This document shows positions 1 to 11,800 of a DNA stretch of 64,000 nucleotides, piece after piece. Source of the DNA: Myrica gale (Eukaryota; Streptophyta; Magnoliopsida; Fagales; Myricaceae); contig OZ005615.1 of NCBI GenBank assembly GCA_963930655.1, positions 8,512,001 through 8,576,000 on the forward strand. Direction: 5' to 3'. Below the pieces are notes generated by a model. That model was given only the letters and a program-made list of their open reading frames with translations. It searched no databases and was not told the origin of the DNA. The number at the start of each line of letters is the position of its first letter. Positions within the stretch are counted from its first letter, which is position 1. The position numbers were made by a program, and so were the translations under genes.

Positions 1-205
1 TATTAGGTATGAGATTTGTTGGTAAACCTGGTCTCTAATATCAATGATGGGTGGTCTGAAACTTATTGGGAAACATAGGCTCTAATATAATTTTGGACAT
101 TCTCAATCCCAAAATGTAGCTCAAGATGTGAGGTTTTCCCTCACACTTATAACTGACTATCAGTCATATACACAACTAATATGATACTAATTCCAACATC
201 TTTTC
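1..205. repeat. Dispersed repeat fragment, copy 1
   Basis: This stretch resembles 55488-55800: both contain a 'ttggtaaacc' segment, a 'gaggttttcc..tcacactta' segment and an 'aactgact' segment, in a different order. Such text is common in plant retrotransposon-derived repeats (inference). No ORF is supported. It runs off the window edge, so its limits are unknown. Confidence 0.5.
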
Positions 206-2260
206 TTCTTCAAATCTCACAGATGACCGACCATAAAATATCTTTATTCGATTTGCTTCCTTTTAAAAAAAATAAAATCCGATCTTTTTTCTTCAAATTT
301 TGAATGTTGCGTACGGGAATTGAATTTCGTCATCTTTTCCTGATTTATACTTGTCCATTACAACTTATGATTCCTCTCATCTGGTATTACTTCAACACGT
401 TTTTGAACGGGGAATTCATTTTCCTAAGACGCATCGATCAAAATTGCTTTTGTAGGAAGGAAAAGATGGTTTCGGCAGTTGCAAAGAATTTGGTTAGATG
501 AGATCCAAGTCAACTTCCTACAAAAGCAATGAACCCGGCAGGCATCTACTGCACGTTCCCATACTGGACCCCGTTGTTCAATCTTGGTAGGTTGGCTCGC
601 GGGCCCGCGGCCGACTTGGATATCTTTCTTTCCGTTTAATTTTCATATAATCTGTATATGTAGGATTGTAGATCAGATGCAGCTACACTAGAATATAACA
701 ACCCACCTAAAACAATACTTCACAGTGACGTGACGGAACTAAGAATGAATTTGAATGGGGCAAACTCTAAAATAAAAATAACAATAAAAATTACTATTTA
801 ATGTAAAAAAAAATGTCTTATAGTTAAAATATTAAAAATTAAAGACTAAAAATATAAAAAATATATATATCTACCGTACTATTTGCTGATACTGAGAGGT
901 GACAATTGGATCTTACCTGTAATACTTCTAACCTTTTGAGCTACTCTTGAGATCCTTATGTTAAGGTTTCTTTTAAATATCTTTATTCATTGTGTTCTTT
1001 TTCTTATTATTTATTTTATTTCTTAATTTGTGTCTTGTTTAGTATTTATCATTTGATTAATTGCTTATAGGATTTCTTTCATTTAATTTTTAATATTTGA
1101 ATTGAGATCACTATTTTTAGTGTCAATGCATGTGTTTAAATTGTCTAATTGATTTTATTTTATTTTATTTCCTCTAACATTTTAGAGTATTTTGGTTAAT
1201 TTTTAGTATATGGTAGAATTTCCTTTCCTTGGTTTAAATATTTAATTTTTAACCTTGGTTTTAATAAATTCTATGTGATGTCATTTGTCTAATTTGATTT
1301 TATTATTTTAGGTATTTGATTTTATTTAAGCTCAATTATTTTAAAATGATTGTTTAATTGCATTTAAATTTCAATTGAGCATAAAGTTGTTAAAAAAAAT
1401 TTAAATTCCAATCGTACAAACATATTATATCTTATTAATTATACATGAAAAAAATAAGAAAAAAGGAAGGAAGAAAGATAATTTAACAACATAATTCTTC
1501 AAAATGGAAGTGGGCATGTGTCATTTTCCTAACAACAACACCACATTAAATATTCACCCAAAGATATTAAATGTGGCTCGGAAGTTCACAATTATCATTC
1601 AATAGGGCCTCTTAGATGAGGGTGAGTAAGTTGACACCCCTTTAATTTTCAAGTCAAACAAAATTAACAAATGCATAGACTACTTAACCCACAAACAAGT
1701 AAATAAAAGCTTTTCAAATGGAACATTCAGAGACTGCTTAACCCACAAACAAGCCAACAAAGATTTTCAAGGGAGACGAGCTGAGTTTTGGGTGCGCCAA
1801 GCCTGAGGTAAAAAAAAATTAAGGAATTTTCAGTCACTCGAAATAATTTTTTTATTATAATATTTATTATAAAAAAAATTTCTCTCTTCACTTTTTCACC
1901 AACTCCCATAAAATATCTTTATTTTTTTACAAACAATAATATTTCACAAACCTCAATACCTAAAATTTTCAGACTCAAACAACACCAAACAACACTAATG
2001 TCTACCCCATCGTGTCATCTGTAGATCCGCCCCTGATGGCAGAAGAGTAAAAGAACGAAATTGGTTGCTGCACTGCAAACTATTTTACTTTTTTTATGAT
2101 CCCAATAAATACATGACAGATTATTTTCGGAGCTATTGTCAACTTGTCAATAACTTCAGTACCCACTTATCAATCAATAATACCATGTGGTGGGGACTGG
2201 GGTGCACCAGATCTCTCTAAGGGCACATTTGCAAAGCTAAATTTTATATAAAAAAAAAAA
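206..2260. other. Intergenic, AT-rich, no gene seen
   Basis: Mostly AT-rich sequence with no coding signal that I recognise. It holds a hAT-derived fragment (about 745-925). Around 1760-1990 there is a degenerate MITE-like stretch with the 'cttcactttttcacc' motif that recurs in other MITEs of this window. Confidence 0.5.
745..925. mobile_element. hAT-derived fragment (terminal region)
   Basis: Closely similar to 49076-49245, the left end of the better preserved hAT derivative. Shared blocks include 'attaaagactaaaaa' and 'taccgtactatttg'. No terminal inverted repeat or target duplication was found, so it is a truncated relic. Confidence 0.6.
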
Positions 2261-3070
2261 GGCTAAAATGCTTCGTACGTCCCTGGGGTATGACCCTTTC
2301 CCAACTTAGTTCTTAGGGTATGAATTTCCCTTAAAAAATCTCTGGGGTTTGGCCCTATTCCCCGAAGAGTCCTGCCGTCAACTAAATGGACGGAAATACA
2401 GACGTGGCTGACGACGCACACATGGAAACTGACATGGAGATTATCAACCAATCGCAGTGTGACACGTGTCAGTGAATAAAAATAATTTTTTTTAAAAAAA
2501 TTAAAAATTAATAAAAAAATATTTTTTATAATTTAAAAAAAATATGGAGGAGAAATCGGCGGACGGAGGAGAAATCCTCCCCCACCGGCGCGGCTGGGGG
2601 ACCTCCCTCAGCCCCGGGCGCGCCCAGACCACCGCCCGGTGGAGGAGGCATGGGCGGCCAGCGGTCTGGGCGCGCCCGGGGCTGAGGGAGGTCCCCCAGC
2701 CGCGCAGGTGGGGGAGGATTTCTCCTCCCCCCGCTGGCCGCCCAGAACACCGCCCGGTATTTTGGCCGGTGGAGGTTCACCGAGGAAGGATCTCCCTATG
2801 TCTTTTTTTTAATTATAATTTTTTTTTTTTTTTTTTTTAAAAAAATATTTTTTATTCACTGACACGTGTCACACTGCGATTGGTTGGTAATATCCATGTC
2901 AGTTTCCACGTGTGCGTCGTCAGCCACGTCTGCATTTCCGTCCATTTAGTTGACAGCAGGACTCTTCGGGGAATAGGGCCAAACCCTAGAGGTTTTTTAA
3001 GGGAAATTCATACCCTAAGGACTAAGTTGGGAAATGGTCATACCCCAGGGACGCACGAAACATTTTAGCC
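2261..3070. mobile_element. 810-bp foldback element with GC-rich core
   Basis: The left arm (about 2261-2510) and right arm (about 2835-3070) are near-perfect inverted copies that begin 'ggctaaaatg' and end 'cattttagcc'. The centre (about 2568-2740) is itself a palindrome and is strikingly GC-rich against AT-rich surroundings, so almost the whole element can fold into one hairpin with its loop near 2640-2660. The flanks are A-rich on both sides, so any 8-9 bp target duplication is ambiguous. Long inverted arms suggest a non-autonomous Mutator-like foldback element (inference). ORFs inside it are by-products of the palindrome. Confidence 0.85.
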
Positions 3071-4516
3071 TAAAAAAATTGAAACTTTTGAGAAGTTTTA
3101 GATACAAATATGAATTTGTTTTACAATTTTTTTATTTTCATACCAATTAAGGGATTTACGGCAATATTATTTCTATCATTATTTTAATTCTGAATTATTT
3201 TAAAAAAATAAAATCTTTTATCTCTTATTTAAATCATCTATTTTTATCACAATAAATATAAAAAATCCACTCAATATTCACTTTTTTCATTACTTTCTCG
3301 TAACAGCCAAATTTTCTCAATTTTTATAATATTCTCTAAATATTTTAAAATTTTAAAAGTTACAAACGTGTCCTTAACTTGATCAAACTCCACCCTCTTG
3401 TATATTTTATTTAGAGGTTGGTAATTTTATGTTAGGTGGGGGGTGACATTTGGCAGTGGTGGAATCTGGAAGTAAGTGTATCTTTATTTTCTAATGTTCT
3501 TTTCCTTACAAACTTTAGAATTTGAATCCTCACTTTCGTCATATTTGGTAAACATAGCTGGATCTAAGGATTCTGCCTAAAAATTTCCAATTTTGTCATG
3601 GACAAATTGATGTTAAATGACCTATATATTCTCCAGTAAAACATGAAGAGCAGAAAAATGGAAGGGTACAATGAGATTATGAAAAACATGTAGGCCCCCA
3701 GCGTTCAGTGCATTAAAATAAAAAAGAAGAAGAAATGACGAAATAGCCCAAATGTTATGTGTGGTTGAAAGTTAGTTGAGGGTTAATATGATCATTTCAC
3801 CCGCCTGATATGACCAACGAAGACTTTCGTCTCTCCATTGATCATCCCCTCCTCCTCTGTTGACGTGAAACGAGCAGGCCTCTGGCAACCGTACGAGCAA
3901 TGACAAGATGAGAAGACTGGTTCCTGGAGCTGTTGTCAATGGAGTTAAAGTTGTAAAAGGGATCTCAAACGCAAGAGAGCAGAGACCCCCAAATGTTCGA
4001 GGAACCCCAGCTTGAAAATTCCAGAGCGACGCGTGCGCGGTATGACGCTGATAGACTGTACGCGACAGGGAGTTAATAGCCTTTGTGCGCGCGAAAAGGC
4101 GCTGAAATCCCATCCCAACTTTTTTTTTTATTTCAGTTTGGCGTCATTTATGACTTCCTTCAACATTTGTATCAAAAAATAAAAAATAATAAATTAATAA
4201 AAAATATTATAAATAAATTAATATTTTAATTACAATTGAGTCAAAAATATAATTTTTCAAATTTATAATAAATATTATAAACAAATATCATTATAAATAT
4301 TATTTTATATTCTATCTTCTACACACATCTCAATATATTTAATCTATAAATAACAACCTTACAAATCGATGATTACCCTTTTCACTCTTTTAAATAAAAA
4401 TAAAAATAAACAACAAAAATAAAAATAAAAATAAACAACAAAAATAAAAATAAAAATATCAATATAACTCCGTTATGAGCTATGACCTAAATATTCACAA
4501 ATTTTCCAAAATCTTA
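3071..4516. other. Intergenic, upstream of the HR-lesion-inducer gene
   Basis: AT-rich sequence. A less AT-rich island at 3770-4110 carries a 113-codon minus-strand ORF without recognisable domains, which I did not accept as a gene. From 4130 to 4500 the sequence is low-complexity (A/T with repeated 'aaaataaaaa'). Confidence 0.45.
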
Positions 4517-4723
4517 GGCTATGTTTGTTTCATATCTCAAGAAATTTTCAAAAATTTATCACTCACTTTTTCATCAATTCCAATACATTTTAAACAATTT
4601 CAATAAATTTTTATAAATTTCAATAACTTTTAACACATTTTTCACCAATTACAAGAAAATCTACGCTACTTCTAAAAAACGCAAAAAATAAAAACTGTTT
4701 TGAGATTTATACCGAACATATCC
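4517..4723. mobile_element. Tourist-like MITE, TSD TTA
   Basis: Begins 'ggctatgtttgttt' and ends 'ccgaacatatcc', with TTA directly on both sides (4514-4516 and 4724-4726). The interior has repeated 'tttcaccaatt' and 'tttcaataa' motifs like the copy at 56682-56929. A 3-bp TTA duplication suggests a PIF/Harbinger-type MITE. It lies just upstream of the next gene, so it may sit within its promoter. Confidence 0.75.
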
Positions 4724-4858
4724 TTAAATTTTTTTCACGAAAGGAAGGTCACGTGTGGCCGTCAAAGCTCGCAATATCCCTTTCTGTTTGCTTTAGCACC
4801 GAACTTTCGCTCTCTCGCTCTCGCTGAGTCATTGTGTAGAGGAAATAAACAAAAAAAA

Positions 4859-7435
4859 ATGGGGTTCGTCTCTTTCTTGGGACGAGTGCTCTTCGCATCG
4901 CTCTTTCTCCTTTCAGCCTGGCAAATGTACGCTCCTTTTTCTCTCGTCTTTCTTTTATTCTCCCGGATCCGTGAAATCAGGATAGCTTTGTTGTTTATGA
5001 CCCGTTTGCTTTAAGTTTCTAATTTTTGCAATTCTATGTTTTATGTGCACAACATGATCCTCCTATTATGCTTTGTTCCGATTTTTCTTTCAAAATGGGC
5101 TTTGGGTAAAACCCATCTGCGTCCAAAGTTCTGTTTGAAATTGGCGTTCGGGGCTGTTTTTTTTTTTTCGGTAATTTAGTAAGATCTTGTATTGATAGGT
5201 TTAGTTGTTTGGCTGGCTCTTGTGCACCAGCTCCAGCGTTGACAAGGTATGATACCTGTGGAGGGGATGTTCCCGTGTATCCTCTGTTAAGGCAGGTGAC
5301 TTTAAAAAAAATAAGGGGGGAGGGGTTATTGATACGAGATCAAATAATCAATCTGTTGTAAAGAAGTCATAAGGCCGACTCTGTGTAGTTTTGGTACAGA
5401 GATTTGTTTATTCCCCTAATGCGCTTCTCTCGTGTAAAATTTGGATGTGGCTCATCGTCCTTCTTCTTGTCACAGATTCTTTTCCTCCTCCAAGAAATTC
5501 TTTTATGTGGCATTTTACGAATCTTATGAAGGTTTCATTGGACGTGGTTGTGTTTATAGAATGTGGTTTAAAATCCAAGCATTTTCGCATACTTGGAGGA
5601 TGAGCTCTACTTTGAAGTGGGAGATACTAATGCAAGAGCACGGTATTAAAGTGTCCCTGATTCTCATTTCGATGTAGTAAAGCTGAAAAGACCAATTTAT
5701 TTAGTGGGATGCCTTTGGATATTCTCTATGTAGCAGGTAGTATTTAATATTGTTATAGTTAATTTATAGGAGGTCTGGGCGTTAATATCCAAGTCTTCAT
5801 TTAGAATAATAAATTATGCTCAGTGCTTAGTTTGTCGGTCTTCTGAGTGTGTGGTGTTTATTTAAAAGACTAGGAAGAAACTTTGTTTAGTATGGTTTAT
5901 CAAACGTATGGAATCTATTCTTTCCATGGAACGCCACCTGCACTATGTCATGTCGGCTCCTGCATCCTCGTTGCAGTTTTAGTCCGCCTTGCATGCACTT
6001 GTTGATTCTGCATTACTTTCCATCTTATCCTCACTGGTGAGAAGTATTCACGATTGGTCTGCTGCAGTGACCAGAAAGAAGAAATTTCGTCGCAGTGACT
6101 TTTTTGGCTTTATCATTGTTGAATTGGAAAGCTACATGAACATGTCTGTAAGAAGGAAAAGTAGACCTAAGAGAACTAAGAGAGAATCTAAGAAAGCTAG
6201 TCGTTTCAGCTGTTAGATAAAATGCAACTCTAGAAATAAGTTTCTGGACTAAGAGTTTCTAAGTAAACCTCCAGAGCTTGAGGTTTGTAAAGATTTAATC
6301 CTGGCATAAATGGTCTTCTCTCTCCTTTGTTTTCAAGTTAATGGTCGATGGAAACCAAGGCTGTTTCAGAAAAGATAAGACATAGCGGATGGCGCAACTG
6401 TTGTCACAAAGTGGTAAAGCAGTTTCTGTAATGGGAGAAAACGAAGCTCTATGATTTGTTGTGCCACTCTGAATAATAGCTTTTTGCTCTAAATTGGTAA
6501 AATGCAGCTAGCTTCTGCTGGTTTGCCTAATATTATCACTGTGTCTGTTTATCAACTTATGCGTGATCACATCTAGAGTAAAATTCATGATATGGGCTTG
6601 CTATTTCTAACATCTAGGTTCTTGATGCTGTTTATTGACAAAGGGACTAACTAGTTCTTGCTGTTTACTTATATTATGAAGCCGTCACCTGGTGTATATT
6701 AAGCACTACTAGGTTCCCTTTGTATTTTGAACTGATACTTAGGTATACTGAATTCGGTGCTGATGGTGGACCTGCTGCAAAGGAGATGGCTCCCAAATTC
6801 GCTGTTCTCCAGGAAAATCTCTCAGCCAAGTTTGGGGTCGAGGTGCCTGATGTTGATGTAAGAACCTTTTCCTGAATTCACTATGGATAAATCGTTTTCA
6901 GTTCTCCTACTCCATTTTCGGTTTCTTTTCTGAATCTCTATCTTATAAGCAGGTTAGACATTTAGTTGGAATTAGTTTTTTTCTGAAAGGGGTTGGAGGC
7001 ATTCTGTTTGTATTTTACAGCACCTTTGCAGCCTTTCTCCTGGTCAGAACTCACTCTAATTTTGGTTTATTAAACTTTTGTGTTGCAATTATTGCTGATT
7101 TTGTTCTACTTTATTTCTTTTGTTCTACTTTATTTCTGTAGCTCCTCAACTTGGTGCTCACCACTCCAGTTCTGTATGATTTCTATAATTACTCCCCTGA
7201 TCAGCCTAAATATCATAGACTCTTGCATGAATTCTTTCAGGTTTGTTGGATTTTGTTCTTTTGTGTCTTCTTCAGTATTTGTTTCTCGGCCATATAAGAC
7301 TGTGATTATTGATTGGGTTTTCGAATTTGGCAGAGCATGGCTCTTTGTGGTGCATTGCTTTTCTTCATTGGGATGAAAAACTCAATTACGAAGAGGCAAC
7401 TGAAGAAGAAGGCTCCCAAAACAAAGACAGTTTAG
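4859..7435 (+). CDS. HR-like lesion-inducer family protein, 5 exons
   Basis: Exons 4859-4926, 6743-6857, 6953-7042, 7142-7240 and 7334-7435 join in frame to 157 aa with GT-AG introns. The protein starts MGFVSFLGRVLFASLFLLSA (a hydrophobic N-terminus), has a hydrophobic pair of helices encoded by exons 3-4 around an 'LYDFYNY' motif, and ends with a membrane segment (LCGALLFFIGMKNS) followed by a Lys-rich tail. These are the marks of the plant HR-like lesion-inducing family (At4g14420/At5g43460 type), small multi-pass membrane proteins linked by name to hypersensitive-type lesions; their biochemical role is unknown to me. The first ATG after a purine-rich leader fits family length. The first intron is long (1.8 kb). 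Exon boundaries are inferred by eye; the exon 3 donor (CTG|gtcaga) is weak but keeps frame. Confidence 0.9.
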
Positions 7436-7835
7436 ATACATAAAAAAAGAAAAAGAAAAAATATATTTGCAAAATAGAATCTTCTTTTGAGTGTTGAGAT
7501 ATTAGGGTGTCATGGTGTTGCAGCACAGCACTAAATCGCTGTTACTCAATGTTGGTGTTGTTAAAATCAAGCTATTTAGCCATTACTCAATGTTAAAAGT
7601 TGCTGGAAAATTAATTCAACTTTCTGAAACTGACACCCAGTTTGCTTGACCACTAACATATCGATTGCGACTACCACCATTCAGCAACCAAAACTACCAC
7701 TTTTTTGGTTAACTTCTAATTGTTTGAACAAAGGAAAAATATATCAACTTGGTACACTCTTAATGGTTGTCTAAGAAGATGAATTGCGTAAAAAGGTGCT
7801 CATTTTGGGTGTGGAGGGTCAAAATTTGTCTTTCA

Positions 7836-8093
7836 GGTGTTTGTGTGCCTGAAATTTTGGTTGTCTAAATTTTAATAACTATAAAATACCTTTGGAATTC
7901 ATTTATACAAATATTGGGGTTTTGTAAATTTTGGGTATTGGGTTTTGTTAAAAAGTATAGTATTTTATGGAAAAGTGAGAAGAGAGATGATTTAATTGAA
8001 TAGTATAATATTATTTTATAATTTAATGAGGAGAGATTATTTTATGATTGTTTGGAAATATTGAGAGGTGGAATAATTGGGAAACAAACGCCC
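7836..8093. mobile_element. Degenerate MITE-like repeat
   Basis: The left edge 'ggtgtttgtgtgcc' and right edge 'gggaaacaaacgccc' form an imperfect inverted repeat of the type seen at 18509 and 55804. The interior has 'aaaattttgg' and 'gggttttg' motifs. No target duplication was found, so the limits are approximate. Confidence 0.45.
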
Positions 8094-8429
8094 ATAATAG
8101 ATGACGATCTTTTAATTATTTTTGTGAATTTATCACTTATTTTAAAATTTTAAATAGTTAATAATAAATAAATTATATCCTTTCAACGATTTTTTAAATT
8201 AATCAATTAAAATTTATAAAATTATATTTGTTTAGATAAACGTAAAGTAGGACTTTACATACATGGAATGAGTTTGCTTAGATGTTTATTTTATAAATTT
8301 TATTAAATACATTATATCCTATAATATTTTTATTATCGAACATGTTAATATTTACTGCATGTGACTGCCCACTTAGATGTTTATTTTGTCAATTTTATTA
8401 AATACTATTTTAACAACCGAAGATGCTAA

Positions 8430-8594
8430 GGTTATGTTTGTGTTGTAAAATTTTGGTATTGGGTTTAATGTTGATATTGAGTTTAGTGAAAAAGTGAAGA
8501 GAGAAGTAATTTTTTATATTTTTTGTAGAAAGAAATTATATTGTAGTATTTTATTAGGAGTTGGTGAAATATTTTGTAAAATATTTTGTACAAA
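8430..8594. mobile_element. MITE-like repeat (Tourist-type), degenerate right end
   Basis: The left end 'ggttatgtttgtgttgtaaa' mirrors the right end of the MITE at 57001-57193, and the interior has 'ggtattgggttt' and 'gtgaaaaagtgaagagag'. The right end is poorly preserved and no clear TSD was found. Confidence 0.45.
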
Positions 8595-8828
8595 CGTACT
8601 ATGTGGCTCCCAACTCGAGAGAAAATAAATCGGCAAAATTGAAAACATTCGAAGAAAAAGAAAAAAGATAAGAAAAACAAAAACAAAACAATCCAAACAA
8701 AAAAAGTTGCAGGATCGAATCGAGTTGGAACAATAGAGCAGCCGCAAGTGAACTTTAATAAGCTTTGTTGCTGCTACTCTTTCTTCTTGCCGCCCAGGAG
8801 GAGAGAGAAGAACTCGTTGTTCCAGCTA

Positions 8829-11800
8829 TGGTAAGAACCAGAAAAGCTCTCAGTCCCCACAATCTTCCTTCCGCCTCTGATTCGACAAACCGGAACAATC
8901 TGATAAACGTTCTTCTCATGTACGCAGGATTACCTAAAAACCGTGGTCCCTTCACAACTCGTTGCCGAGCGAGGCTCCAATCTAGTCGTCGTCAACCTTG
9001 GTACACTAACCTAACCTTTTACGATTGCTATTCGGCACAATGAATCAGTCGTTTATTTTGGTTCTTTTGGTCCCCAGGTTCTGCAAATATAAGAATTGGC
9101 CTCGCTTCGCAGGACACTCCGTTTAATATTCCTCACTGCATTGCTCGGTATACCAACCAAGTTCCCAAGAGAAATGTTCAAGACCAGGTATGGAGTCGCA
9201 TTTTGTTTAAGCTCTAATTTTAAGTTTTTACTAGTTCTTGAAGTTGTTTGGTCTTATTTTTGGGCTTTCTCAGATGCTCAATTCCCAGACTACTACTGCT
9301 CAGCACATGGAGCGGGAGAAGGCCTATGATATTGTGAGTCAATGCGCATTGCGCATTGTTACACATTTTTGCATTCTTCGTTTCTGAGATTATAATTCCG
9401 CTTGGTTGGTTGGTTTTCTTTATTGAAGATCGCATCGTTGTTGAAGGTACCTTTTCTTGATGAGGAGGTTGCCCACGACTCTTTTCCCCGTAAGGTATGC
9501 AAAAGTAGGTGATTTGTTTAGCATTCTGGTGAAATCAGACATTCAATATATATTTTTTCTTGTTTTTGAAAGCACTTGAAAAGAAACAAGAAAATGCAAT
9601 TGCTACCAAGCAAGTTCTTAGTCTACTTTCATTTGTTTTTTTCCATCTCTAAACACTTAATTAGACAGCTATTACTAAGTCCAGACTAGAAATTCTAGAA
9701 ATTTTTTTATCAAAACCTCGAAAGGAAAACACACTCAGAAGTGAACTTTTATAATGTAATGGTTTACCTCTCACGCTCAAGACATGTCAACCACCCATAG
9801 AAATTTCTAGCTGAATATTTCAGTATTTATGTTATGTCATTTATGCCTTACCACAGAAGAAGATAAGGTGCCCCGCCTCTGCCTCTCGACGTCTGATAGA
9901 ATTCCCAAGAAGTGATATAGCCACTTTTTGGGCCTTTTAATTTATTTGGGTGCACAAAAACGAGTTATGGTTAATTTTTTTTTTAATGTGAAAATGAATA
10001 CTTTCAATGATTCCAGAATTATATTGACGATATACCATAGCCTGCTCATTAGTCAGTTCTAACAGTATTGGAGTTTATTGAACTTGTGTAGATGGGACGT
10101 GTTGATGGATATAATTCACAAAGTAGCAGGAGGGAGACAGCATTTACTTGGACTGATGTATACGAGAAGGAGCCTATTTCATCTTTGCCTTTAGGTATCA
10201 GAAAATGTGGAACATTGGCATGTTTTCTAGTTGTTATTGTGCTTCTCATGCCGATTTTCTGAGCACCTTATTTGAGCTAGAAAAATAGTTAGGATGGAGT
10301 TTCCTATGAATTAACAAAGTATTGCTTGGGATAGAACTTTCAAAGAATTATGGAAGTGGTTCAAGTGGTGCATTTGAGGTCAGTGAGGATCATGAGACAC
10401 TAAGAGCACAGAACTCTAATTGAAATAGCCTTTTTGTAACAACTACAAAAGGACTCCCTGAAATGCAGTTTCATTCTCTTACAAAAGTGATACTTCAGTC
10501 AGTGCTTTCAGTTCTATAGAAGTCCTAACAAAGTGATTCAGAATCCCAATTTCAAGTGGCATTCTTACAGAAAATAAAAGCACTATTTGGACTAACGCCA
10601 ACTTCACATAAATACTGGCTGCATGCTTAGACTGGGAGGATAGGAGTTTAAACATTTCAGCTGCCCACATTTTAAAATTTTGTGTATAATTTGCTGCTGG
10701 GTTGACTGGCTAATGTCGTTAAATTATATGGGACAGTCTGATCACGAAATTATAGTGATCTGTCGTTAAATTATAGTGATTGGTCTGATCATGAAATAAA
10801 GCCTATTCTAATCTAGATAGAAGTGCCCAGAATGTTCTATTCATGAGTAAATGCAGGGGAAGCCTTATCTTACTAGATATCTTGTTCTTTTTGCTGCATT
10901 ACAGGTTTTATACGCATAGTTTCCTGTTCTCCCACTGTAATGATCGTGATTTGAATTTTTATAATTTGCTTATTGTCAAGTAATTTGCTGTTATCTATCG
11001 AGGAAGAGGAGGTGACAATCCCTTCTCTTTGGGGCTGAGGGAGGGTTTTTTCTTTTCCTTTTTTATTTTGGGGCATACCATTGGATAAAGGCCTAGTGGT
11101 TAGATGTTTTGAGATAAAGCTGTAGCTGGAACTGTATCGTTTTGTCCAAATAACAATTGGGTTGTCAGGTTTTCATTTGAAACTTCAGGCATCTCTAGTA
11201 TGTGAATATGAGAACTTCACAGCATTGTTCTTTCTTTTACATGCTATATTTGCAACGCTATCTGATTAATTAGTTGATTGATCAGTTGGATAATATGGAA
11301 TTTGACTTGATGTGTTCCCACCACACATTGTGCTCATTTGGTATCAGTTTGTATTTTTATATATGCCAATTGCTTCTACAGGAAGTTCAACAAACGAAGG
11401 TTCAACCACTGATTCTTTAGGCGTGTTTGAAGACACTAATTCTATGGGTACACTTCCAAGCAAACCTAAATTCAGACAGTTCATCTGTGGGGAGGAAGCA
11501 CTTAAAATATCTCCCACAGAGCCATATTGCTTAAGACGTCCCATCCGCAGAGGTCACTTGAATATTTCACAACATTATCCCATGCAGCAGGTACAGTTCA
11601 CTATTGTATTAGCTTTCTGATGCACTAGAAAAAAAGATTTCTGGTTTTCAGATACATATAATGAAATTTTTCTCTTCACCAGGAGGAAATGTATATTTGA
11701 AATGAATGTTCGGAAATCAATGTCTTGCAAGCTTTCCCAGTTTGCTAGAACACAGGATCTGTAGTTACAACTTTCCCCATCCATATTGTGCTCTACGCTT

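Larger units (their letters stand above)
7436..8740. other. Intergenic between HR-lesion-inducer and ARP9
   Basis: The first part is probably the 3' UTR of the upstream gene. The rest holds two degenerate MITE-like blocks (about 7836-8093 and 8430-8594). No coding signal was seen. Confidence 0.5.

Noticed and set aside
2526-2840. Overlapping ORFs of 84 and 98 codons on both strands
   Set aside because: They arise from the GC-rich palindrome, which lacks stop codons on both strands. No domain or initiation context.
3772-4113. 113-codon minus-strand ORF
   Set aside because: No recognisable domain, low-complexity composition, and no neighbouring exon. Probably chance in a less AT-rich island.
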